Shown here: positions 32,910 through 39,023 of the stretch, piece by piece
Layout of the letters: each line of letters opens with the position of its first letter
Numbering within the stretch: the first letter of the stretch is position 1
DNA from: Colimorpha sp964483145
GTDB taxonomy: Bacteria > Bacteroidota > Bacteroidia > Bacteroidales > P3
Reading direction: 5' to 3'
Assembly (NCBI GenBank): GCA_964483145.1
Contig: CAZAAK010000010.1
Location: forward strand, 1 to 39,023
Length of the DNA stretch: 39,023 bases
Notes under the pieces: model-generated
What the model was told of the DNA's origin: nothing
Seen by the model: only the letters and a program-made list of their open reading frames with translations
Databases searched by the model: none
Position numbers and translations under genes: made by a program

Positions 32910-33113
32910 CTATTTTTTCAACTGCTGTACTTCTAAAAAATCTCTCAAAAAACGCACACTGTTTTCAAATAAAAGAGTAAATGCTCCAAATTCTACACTA
33001 GTATTCCTTGTTCCAAAATTGTAATATCTCCATTTTCGCGATTGGATTTTTCCACTCCACTGCCCGCTATAATAATTTTTTTCTGGTAACTTAATTGTGA
33101 TAGCAAAAATCAT
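32910..33113 (-). CDS. Small basic protein translationally coupled to nadA
   Basis: A 67-codon ORF begins at 33113, overlapping the nadA stop as ATGA. The product (MIFAITIKLPEKNYYSGQW...) is rich in Lys, Arg, Phe and Tyr, with no signal peptide or membrane segment. I recognise no family. The ATGA overlap is the main support; the AT-rich surroundings allow a chance ORF. About 165 bases separate its end from the rluA start. Confidence 0.4.
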   Translation of the reverse strand: MIFAITIKLPEKNYYSGQWSGKIQSRKWRYYNFGTRNTSVEFGAFTLLFENSVRFLRDFLEVQQLKK

Positions 33114-34057
33114 TTTATTATACCCAAATCTTTGGACATTTCGAGCATTCGAATAATTGGTTTACTGGCTCTATCTATTAACTCCGCCGACATTTTTATT
33201 TCGGGCGTCTCGTCGCGCAAGCACTTATAGAACTTTTCCAACGTGTTTAATTTCATGTAAGAGCAGTCGCCACAGTTACAATTCTTTTCATTACCTGTTA
33301 CTATAAACTCTTTTTCCGGACTCTGCTTTCGCATTTCGTAAAGGATTCCAGGCTCTGTGGCAACAATGAATTTTTGTTTCCCCGACGTTTTTATATAGCT
33401 TAGCATTGCTTTGGTACTACCTACAAAGTCCGCTACACTCAACAAGGCTTTATTGCATTCGGGGTGAGCTATAAGTGCGGCGCTAGGGTTAGCCACTTTC
33501 AACTTTAAATACTCTTCCGCCTGCATAGCGTTATGCACCATGCACACGCCGTTCCACAGCAACATATCCCTACCAGTGACAGAATTGATGTATCCACCTA
33601 AATTTTTGTCAGGAGCAAAAATTATCTTTTGGTCCTTAGGAAGAGCACGCACCAATTTCTCAGCATTGCCAGAAGTACAAATAAGATCGGAAAGAGCCTT
33701 GATTTCAGCAGTACAATTCACATAGCTAATAACCATGTAACCAGGATGAGCCACCTTGAATTTAGCAAATTCCTCTGCAGGGCAACTCTCTGCCAATGAA
33801 CAACTCGCTTCCATGTCGGGTAACAGCACTTTACGCGAAGGGTTCAGGATTTTTGCAGTTTCTGCCATAAAATGCACGCCACAAAAAACAATTATGTCGT
33901 TTTTACACTGTTGGGCTTGTTGAGCCAAAGCCAAACTGTCTCCTATGTAGTCTGAAAGATCCTGTATTTCCTCTCGCTGGTAATAATGGCCCAATATAAT
34001 GGCGTTTTTTTCTTTTTTCAGTCTAAGAATCTCTTCTCTTAAAAAATCTGTATCCAT
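33110..34057 (-). CDS. nadA: Quinolinate synthase
   Basis: This enzyme condenses iminoaspartate with dihydroxyacetone phosphate to quinolinate in NAD synthesis. The 315-residue product shows ILGHYYQREEIQD and the three regions bearing the cluster ligands: EASCSLAESC (Cys86), NGVCMVH (Cys172) and NCNCGDCSYM (about 259-268). Together these would ligand the oxygen-sensitive 4Fe-4S cluster. A longer frame to 34174 crosses the promoter core at 34113-34120, so the ATG at 34057 (MDTDFLREEI) is the start. No nadB or nadC is adjacent. Confidence 0.95.
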   Translation of the reverse strand: MDTDFLREEILRLKKEKNAIILGHYYQREEIQDLSDYIGDSLALAQQAQQCKNDIIVFCGVHFMAETAKILNPSRKVLLPDMEASCSLAESCPAEEFAKFKVAHPGYMVISYVNCTAEIKALSDLICTSGNAEKLVRALPKDQKIIFAPDKNLGGYINSVTGRDMLLWNGVCMVHNAMQAEEYLKLKVANPSAALIAHPECNKALLSVADFVGSTKAMLSYIKTSGKQKFIVATEPGILYEMRKQSPEKEFIVTGNEKNCNCGDCSYMKLNTLEKFYKCLRDETPEIKMSAELIDRASKPIIRMLEMSKDLGIIK

Positions 34058-34112
34058 GACATATAAAATTGTACATTCATCTGTCTTCTTTAAAAAACAA
34101 GATTTATCGCTG

Positions 34113-34120
34113 CAAAGATA
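34113..34120 (-). promoter_or_regulatory. Promoter -7 element for nadA
   Basis: On the minus strand this reads TATCTTTG, matching TAnnTTTG, with a leader of about 50 bases before the ATG at 34057. Confidence 0.65.
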
Positions 34121-35046
34121 CAAAAATAATACGATTCCACATCTCTTTTCCAATTTTTTATGATTTTTATTCACTTATCCACTTCCTTACACATATATCA
34201 CCTTTCATCCTAATTTATTACTATAGCAACCTCTCCTTTATCACACATCTACGAATACTTTATTCCATTTCCTTCTTACTTTTATCATCTTTCCGAATGT
34301 TACAAACTCTATTGCTCGTAAAGTCCGAAATCGCTACTTTCAACTCTCTATGCAATTGGATTAGATCTTCTGTGGACTGAAAACGAAAAAAACAATCGTA
34401 TGTAAAGCGATCTTGTCGTATGACATACTAATGAATCTTCTTGTTCTAGTTGCTGTATTAAACTGTTGGATTCGCTTGAGAATATAGCAACCTTTGTCTA
34501 CTAATGGAAAGTACTACTCTTACCCGAGCTGTATGTTTCTGCCGAGAAACAGCCGCTATAGTGAATAAACATGCCGTGAAAACTTGAACAACTAAGGTAT
34601 AAGAAAAATATTATTCCTTCATTTTAAAGTCTTTATTTTTTCTTTTATTCTTGTCAAGATTGTTGATTACTCTCTATTCCGTCTTTCTCATGACTTTATG
34701 TTGTTTATAGAAGCTAACAATCTATTCATTCTCATACTTTTCATTTTCATTCATTTAGTAACTTATGAACAATTCATTACTATAAGGTTTGAACAGATTT
34801 TTATGGAAGGGAAAATCCGTAATTACGGCCTCATATTTTTGTTGAAAAAGGATGAAAAAAATGAGGTTTTTCAACATTCTATACGTAGAAATGACTTTTT
34901 ATTTTTTATCGACAGGTTTTCGTCAACTTTTGAACAGTTTCATTGTTAGTATTTTTATTTAGTTGATTATAACATATTTGTGTATTGTGCGTGAAATATG
35001 TGAATAAGTAAATTCGTTTTATTTTGAACGATTTATGTAATTGATG
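34121..35046. other. AT-rich gene-free region, candidate replication origin
   Basis: About 930 bases without a supported gene lie between leftward nadA and rightward rpiB. Counting by 60-base rows, C far exceeds G on the left (rows 34141 and 34201: 15 C/1 G and 18 C/2 G). The order reverses on the right (rows 34801 and 34981: 6 C/13 G and 3 C/12 G). TTATTCACA, an exact DnaA-box match, lies on the minus strand at 34999-35007. One-mismatch boxes occur at 34176-34184, 34560-34568, 34763-34771 and 34906-34914. A hairpin lies at 34528-34553. A parS site lies 1.4 kb to the left. No dnaA gene is in the window. ORFs called here are AT-rich and unconvincing. Confidence 0.5.
34999..35007 (-). promoter_or_regulatory. 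DnaA-box match
   Basis: The minus strand reads TTATTCACA, matching TTATNCACA exactly. It lies 80 bases upstream of rpiB at the right edge of the candidate origin. Confidence 0.4.
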
Positions 35047-35054
35047 TATTTTTG
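35047..35054 (+). promoter_or_regulatory. Promoter -7 element for rpiB
   Basis: TATTTTTG fits TAnnTTTG and lies 32 bases before the rpiB ATG. TTTTG about 20 bases upstream could be the -33 element. Confidence 0.6.
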
Positions 35055-35086
35055 CACCAGAAAATAAAGTTTAAACATGCTTGTTT

Positions 35087-35530
35087 ATGAAAGAAATTAT
35101 TCCTATGGCATGCGACCATGCTGGTTATGAACTGAAAGAAGTAGTAAAAGGTTACCTCTTCGACAAAGGTTTTGATGTAAAAGACTTTGGCACTTACAGC
35201 ACAGAAAGTTGCGATTATCCTGATTTCGCCCACCTACTTGGCTGTGCTGTCAATAAAGGTGAATTTTCTTGTGGCATTGTGATATGCGGGAGTGGCAATG
35301 GTGTTCAAATGACGGTAAACAAATATCCCAATGTGCGCTGTGCCCTTTGTTGGACTCCAGAAATTGCCCATCTCGGACGCCAACACAACGATTGCAATGT
35401 TATCTCCATGCCCGCCCGTTTTATTTCTAAGGAAACAGCTCTAAAGATAGTAGATGAGTTCCTAAATACCTCTTTTGAAGGAGGTCGCCATCAGCGTCGT
35501 GTGGAGAAAATCAATAAGTTGATGGAATAG
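35087..35530 (+). CDS. rpiB: Ribose-5-phosphate isomerase B
   Basis: This enzyme interconverts ribose 5-phosphate and ribulose 5-phosphate. The 147-residue product has the family start IIPMACDHAGYELK (Asp10, His11), the active-site loop CGSGNGVQM at 67-75 with its Cys, and the substrate-binding RCALCWTPEIAHLGRQHNDCNV. The ATG at 35087 is preferred to an in-frame TTG at 35081. It has its own promoter, and deoC starts seven bases after its stop, so pentose phosphate and deoxyribose phosphate steps are co-transcribed. Confidence 0.94.
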   Translation: MKEIIPMACDHAGYELKEVVKGYLFDKGFDVKDFGTYSTESCDYPDFAHLLGCAVNKGEFSCGIVICGSGNGVQMTVNKYPNVRCALCWTPEIAHLGRQHNDCNVISMPARFISKETALKIVDEFLNTSFEGGRHQRRVEKINKLME

Positions 35531-35537
35531 TTTTTTT

Positions 35538-36335
35538 ATGGCAACCACTGAAAGGTTTCCCCTAGATCTAGAGGCTCTAAAGTGCGTATATACATGTATT
35601 GATAACACCACTTTGGAGGGGTACGACACCCATCAGCGGGTGCAGCAACTTTGCCAACACTCCATTGACCTTCAAGATGAATCCAAAGGAATAGGACATG
35701 TAGCTGCTGTATGCGTATATCCAGTTTATGTACGTTTGGCCAAAAAGTGCCTCGAAGGTAGCGGTATAAGTGTTGCTTCTGTAGCAGGTGCTTTTCCTTC
35801 CGGACAGTCACCCATTGCTGTTAAATTGCATGAGGTGCAATATGCAATTGATGAGGGTGCCGATGAAATTGATACTGTCATTTCCCGTGGTTCATTTTTG
35901 GAGGGTAACTACAACAAGGTCTATGACGAGATTGCGGCTATTCGTGAAATAACATCTGGTCATATACTTAAGGTAATTCTAGAAACAGGTGAATTATGTT
36001 CGTCCGACAATATTGCCAAGGCTTCGGAATTGGCGATTGCAGCCGGTGCAGATTTTATCAAAACTTCTACTGGCAAGATTGCTGTTTCAGCCACTCTTGA
36101 AGCTGCTGAGGTAATACTGAAGACTATAAAAAAACATCACGATACCACCAATAAGTGGGTTGGTTTTAAGGCTGCTGGAGGAATTTCAACGCCCGAGGAA
36201 GTGTTAAAATACTATTTATTGGCTACACAAATTGTAGGTAAGAAACAAACTACAAACCAATTTTTTAGAATTGAGGCGAGTCGGCTCACTAACAGACTGT
36301 TTGATTTTTTAACGGAACGGTTTTCCGAAATGTAA
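35538..36335 (+). CDS. deoC: Deoxyribose-phosphate aldolase
   Basis: This class I aldolase splits 2-deoxyribose 5-phosphate to acetaldehyde and glyceraldehyde 3-phosphate during deoxynucleoside breakdown. In the 265-residue product the Schiff-base Lys175 lies in DFIKTSTGK, Asp112 in EIDTVIS, and Lys145 in LKVILETGEL; these match the known catalytic set. The C-terminal stretch VGFKAAGGIST is also conserved. It is seven bases after rpiB. The next gene starts 64 bases later and may have its own promoter. Confidence 0.94.
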   Translation: MATTERFPLDLEALKCVYTCIDNTTLEGYDTHQRVQQLCQHSIDLQDESKGIGHVAAVCVYPVYVRLAKKCLEGSGISVASVAGAFPSGQSPIAVKLHEVQYAIDEGADEIDTVISRGSFLEGNYNKVYDEIAAIREITSGHILKVILETGELCSSDNIAKASELAIAAGADFIKTSTGKIAVSATLEAAEVILKTIKKHHDTTNKWVGFKAAGGISTPEEVLKYYLLATQIVGKKQTTNQFFRIEASRLTNRLFDFLTERFSEM

Positions 36336-36347
36336 ATTTTTTTTCAT

Positions 36348-36355
36348 TACTTTGC
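36348..36355 (+). promoter_or_regulatory. Weak promoter -7 element for the sphingolipid genes
   Basis: TTACTTTG differs from TAnnTTTG at the second base. It lies 44 bases before the serine palmitoyltransferase start and follows a T-rich stretch. Confidence 0.35.
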
Positions 36356-36399
36356 AGTTTTATTGTTCAATGTTGTTATACCAATACTATATATAGCAG

Positions 36400-37584
36400 A
36401 TGAAACCTTTACAACAGAAATTAGCCCAGTATACTCTTCCTCAAGAGGCCAAGGCTAAAGGTGTTTACCCTTATTTCACTCCTATTTCTTCAGAACAGAA
36501 TACCGAGGTCATCGTTAGTGGCAAGAAAATGTTGATGTTTGGTTCCAATTCTTATCTTGGTCTTACCAACCATCCAAAAATCAAGGAAGCTGCTAAGGCA
36601 GCGATAGATAAGTATGGTACAGGCTGTGCCGGTTCTCCTTTTCTCAACGGTACCCTTGATATCCACATTCAACTTCAAGACGAATTGGCAGAGTTTCTAG
36701 GAAAAGATGGTGTATTACTTTTTTCTGCTGGTTTTCAAGCAAATTCAGGCACTATACCATGTGTTACCGGTCGTAAGGATTACCTCATCTACGATGAACT
36801 CGACCATGCCTCTATTATGGAAGGTAAACTCATCACCTTTGCCACAACTTTCAAGTACCGGCATAACAATATGGAGGATTTGGAGCGCCAATTACAGAAA
36901 CTGCCTTTGGAAGCTATTAAATTGGTGGTAACTGATGGGGTTTTCTCTATGGAAGGTGATGTAGCTCCTATTGACAAGATGGTGGAGCTTTGCGATAAGT
37001 ACCAAGCCACTCTGATGGTTGATGAGGCCCATGGTCTCGGCGTTTTTGGCCGCGAAGGCCGCGGCACTTGCGACCATTTTGGTTTATTGCCCAACGTAGA
37101 ATTGGTAATGGGCACTTTTTCTAAATCTTTGGCATCGGTTGGTGGTTTTTTGGCTGCCGATAAAGAGACTATCAATTACTTGAAACACAATATACGTCCT
37201 TACATCTTCACTGCTTCCATACCTCCAGCTGCCACTGCTTCGGTATTGGCTGCTATGAAGGTTATGCGTTCTGAGCCCGAACGTCAGGAAACTCTTTGGA
37301 ATAACACCAATTATGCTCTCAAATGCTATAAGGACCTTGGTTTTGAGGTGGGTCATACTCAGTCGCCAATCATCCCTCTTTTTATTCGTGATGCAGAAAA
37401 AACATTCCTTGCAACCCGCATGATTTTCGATGCCGGTGTCTTTGTCACTCCGGTGGTTCCTCCTGCTGTTCCTTCGCAAGACACCCTTATTCGTTTCGCC
37501 ATAATGGCAACCCATACGCATCAACAGATCGATTTTGCTATCGAGCAAATATACCAGGTGTTCAAGAAATTGGAAATATTATAG
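36400..37584 (+). CDS. Serine palmitoyltransferase (α-oxoamine synthase family)
   Basis: This PLP enzyme condenses serine with an acyl-CoA to start sphingolipid synthesis, which is common in Bacteroidota. The 394-residue product has the family motifs FGSNSYLGL, YGTGCAGSPFLNGT, DELDHAS (His136), VDEAHGLGVFG (Asp208, His211) and the PLP-binding Lys242 in GTFSKSLASVGGF. KBL and 8-amino-7-oxononanoate synthase share the fold. I favour serine palmitoyltransferase from the close match to Bacteroides-type sequences and from the downstream GNAT gene. It resembles the gene known as spt in Bacteroides. Confidence 0.85.
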   Translation: MKPLQQKLAQYTLPQEAKAKGVYPYFTPISSEQNTEVIVSGKKMLMFGSNSYLGLTNHPKIKEAAKAAIDKYGTGCAGSPFLNGTLDIHIQLQDELAEFLGKDGVLLFSAGFQANSGTIPCVTGRKDYLIYDELDHASIMEGKLITFATTFKYRHNNMEDLERQLQKLPLEAIKLVVTDGVFSMEGDVAPIDKMVELCDKYQATLMVDEAHGLGVFGREGRGTCDHFGLLPNVELVMGTFSKSLASVGGFLAADKETINYLKHNIRPYIFTASIPPAATASVLAAMKVMRSEPERQETLWNNTNYALKCYKDLGFEVGHTQSPIIPLFIRDAEKTFLATRMIFDAGVFVTPVVPPAVPSQDTLIRFAIMATHTHQQIDFAIEQIYQVFKKLEIL

Positions 37585-37599
37585 CTAGGGGATTACTGC

Positions 37600-38721
37600 A
37601 TGGAAGATATTGTTATAAAAGAAGTTGATGGCGGTTGTCAACTTCGTAGGTTTGTCAAGTTTGCAAACAGACTTTTCAAGGATGTTCCCACCTACATTCC
37701 CGTTTTGATTAGCGACGAAATGGGTTTGCTAACCAAGAGAAATCCTTCCTTGGACCATTGTGACCTTAAGATGTGGCTCGCCTACAGTGGCAACAAAGTT
37801 GTGGGACGTGTAGCAGGCATTATAAACTATTCTGTCAACGAACGTTGGGAGAAGAAAGCTGTCCGTTTTGGTTGGTTTGATTTCATTGAGGATTACGATG
37901 TTTTTTCTATTTTGCTAGATAAGGTCGTAGAGTGGGGCAAGTCCAAGGGCATGGATGAGATTGAGGGACCATTCGGCTTCACCGACATGGACAAAGAGTG
38001 TTGGGTAATTGATAATTTTGATGCTCGTCAGAATCTTAGCACACTCTATAACCCCAAGTATTACATCGACTTCATAGAAAAAGCAGGTTTTGAAATTGGT
38101 TGTAAATGGGCTCAATACCAAATGCCTGCCTCTCAACCTATCCCTGACAAAGTAGGACGCATCAACGAGCTAATTCTCAACAAATATAGCTTTAAACTAC
38201 TTCGTTTTAAGAAACGAAAAGAGGTGATGCCATATGCGCGCAAGTTCTTTCTCACTATCAACGATTCTTTCAAGGATTTGTACGACTTTGTTCCTCTTAC
38301 GGATAAAGAAATTGATTGCTACATCAAGCAGTATTTCCCATTCATCAATCTTGAATATGCCAATTTTGTGGTGGATAAAGATGACAATTTAGTGGCATTC
38401 GGTCTCAGTATTCCTGACCTAAATGAGGGTTTTAAGAAGGCTAATGGGCATCTATTCCCTTTCGGTTGGTACCATATTCTTCATTCTCTCCATCATTTTA
38501 AAGATATAGATTCTCTGCTCAATGGTGTAAGTTCCGCCTGGCAGAAGAAAGGTGTCCACTCCATTTATTATGCTGAAATGAACCGAAATACAGTCAAAAA
38601 TCACATACGTTGGGCTTACACCAATCCTCAGATTATCGGGAATGAGGCGCAGCGTATTTGGGACACGACGTATGATACTAAGCAAATTATGAAACGGGCA
38701 ATTTTTAAAAAGAAAATGTAG
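37600..38721 (+). CDS. GNAT-fold protein next to serine palmitoyltransferase, possible ceramide synthase
   Basis: The 373-residue protein looks like a tandem GNAT-type N-acyltransferase, with LAYSGNKVVGRVAGIINYSVNE and VVDKDDNLVAFGLSIPDLNEGF as the β4/β5-like segments. It has no signal peptide or membrane helix. The start is 15 bases after the serine palmitoyltransferase stop, so the pair is one unit. In Caulobacter a GNAT-like enzyme acylates the sphingoid base, and Bacteroides has a similar gene beside spt, so a ceramide-synthase role is a reasonable inference, not shown here. A terminator lies 135 bases downstream. Confidence 0.75.
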   Translation: MEDIVIKEVDGGCQLRRFVKFANRLFKDVPTYIPVLISDEMGLLTKRNPSLDHCDLKMWLAYSGNKVVGRVAGIINYSVNERWEKKAVRFGWFDFIEDYDVFSILLDKVVEWGKSKGMDEIEGPFGFTDMDKECWVIDNFDARQNLSTLYNPKYYIDFIEKAGFEIGCKWAQYQMPASQPIPDKVGRINELILNKYSFKLLRFKKRKEVMPYARKFFLTINDSFKDLYDFVPLTDKEIDCYIKQYFPFINLEYANFVVDKDDNLVAFGLSIPDLNEGFKKANGHLFPFGWYHILHSLHHFKDIDSLLNGVSSAWQKKGVHSIYYAEMNRNTVKNHIRWAYTNPQIIGNEAQRIWDTTYDTKQIMKRAIFKKKM

Positions 38722-38855
38722 CCAACTTTTTCAGAATCAACTTAATCTTAGGTTATATAGCACTGTTAGTAATAAGGGGATAGCGTCGGTTAATACTGGC
38801 GTTTGCTGGTGTTGAGCTATAGCTCTCCGGTAAAACTTTTTGCTTCAGCAAAATT

Positions 38856-38893
38856 ATGGCTGACACTTCTTACGAAATGTCGGCCATTTTTTC
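38856..38893 (+). terminator. Intrinsic terminator downstream of the sphingolipid genes
   Basis: ATGGCTGACA (38856-38865) and TGTCGGCCAT (38878-38887) pair along 10 bp with one G-U wobble, and a run of T follows. It ends the rightward unit of serine palmitoyltransferase and the GNAT gene. Confidence 0.8.
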
Positions 38894-38969
38894 TATCTTT
38901 GATTTGCCCAAAATATACTATTGTAGGCAGAGACGGCCATTTAATTGGACAGCAATAGAAATGTTGCAT

Positions 38970-39023
38970 AGTATAGTACTCCCCATTTTTAGACAGGGTT
39001 AATATTCAGTTATACTCATTGTT
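38970..39023. repeat. 54-nt terminal inverted repeat, right copy
   Basis: This is the exact reverse complement of positions 2-55. The 10-mer GGACAGCAAT just inside it (38948-38957) mirrors ATTGCTGTCC at 81-90. The block between the 54-mer and the 10-mer is 12-13 bases here and 25 at the left, so the copies are related but diverged inside. It is probably the edge of a repeated element lying outside the window. Confidence 0.8.

Noticed and set aside
34069..34380. 103-codon plus-strand ORF
   Set aside because: It overlaps the nadA leader and promoter antisense and is low-complexity; no recognisable protein.
34698..34949. 83-codon ORF in the AT-rich gap
   Set aside because: Phe/Ile/Lys-rich as expected from AT-rich DNA, no promoter core close upstream, no family recognised.

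Overview
The window is chromosomal DNA from a member of the Bacteroidota, most likely Bacteroidales. The evidence is family content: a GldH-type lipoprotein, a secreted protein with a type B T9SS sorting domain, a DUF4290 protein beside murA, an RicT-like PSP1 protein beside the delta-prime clamp-loader subunit, a bacterial serine palmitoyltransferase, an SDR-type threonine dehydrogenase, and repeated TAnnTTTG promoter cores. No transposase, integrase, phage gene, rRNA, tRNA or CRISPR array was seen. The two window ends carry an identical 54-nt sequence in inverted orientation, as expected for an assembly contig flanked on both sides by copies of one repeat.

Layout. 0-4.1 kb: dapB, then a gene-poor stretch with small repeats and a truncated copy of a gene start, then a Cys-rich lipoprotein and a CPBP (Rce1-like) intramembrane protease. 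4.3-6.1 kb: a FecCD-type permease and its ATPase with no binding protein. 6.2-12.9 kb: holB, ricT-like, gldH, PBP1A and rlmN as a tight rightward run. 13.0-14.1 kb: an ECF-like sigma factor and a small protein, closed by a terminator. 14.1-18.1 kb, leftward: a degenerate arginase-fold protein, a secreted C69 dipeptidase and threonine dehydrogenase. 18.1-20.1 kb: a gene-free stretch with a long imperfect palindrome, then two unknown membrane proteins. 20.1-22.6 kb: comEC and yraN, divergent from a shared promoter region. 22.6-34.1 kb: a long leftward block of nadK, T9SS cargo, MsbA-like ABC exporter, purB, CpsB-like PHP phosphatase, murA, DUF4290, an outer-membrane-like protein, rluA, a small ORF and nadA. 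34.1-35.08 kb: AT-rich and gene-free. 35.09-38.7 kb, rightward: rpiB, deoC, serine palmitoyltransferase and a GNAT-fold protein that may be its ceramide-synthase partner.

The most interesting part is 32.7-35.1 kb. A perfect 16-bp palindrome matching the ParB-binding parS site lies at the start of rluA. About 1.4 kb away is the roughly 950-bp AT-rich gene-free stretch from which genes diverge on both sides. Hand counts show it going from strongly C-over-G on its left to G-over-C on its right, and it contains one exact and several near DnaA-box matches. Together these suggest a replication origin region, although no dnaA gene is present.

Other points of note are two copies of a long palindromic element built from about 11-bp pyrimidine-rich units (170-288 and 18449-18577), a MurA with Asp in place of the catalytic Cys, an arginase-fold protein missing half its metal ligands, a nearly leaderless comEC start, and the lipoprotein-protease pair. 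Most of the remaining genes are ordinary housekeeping genes.
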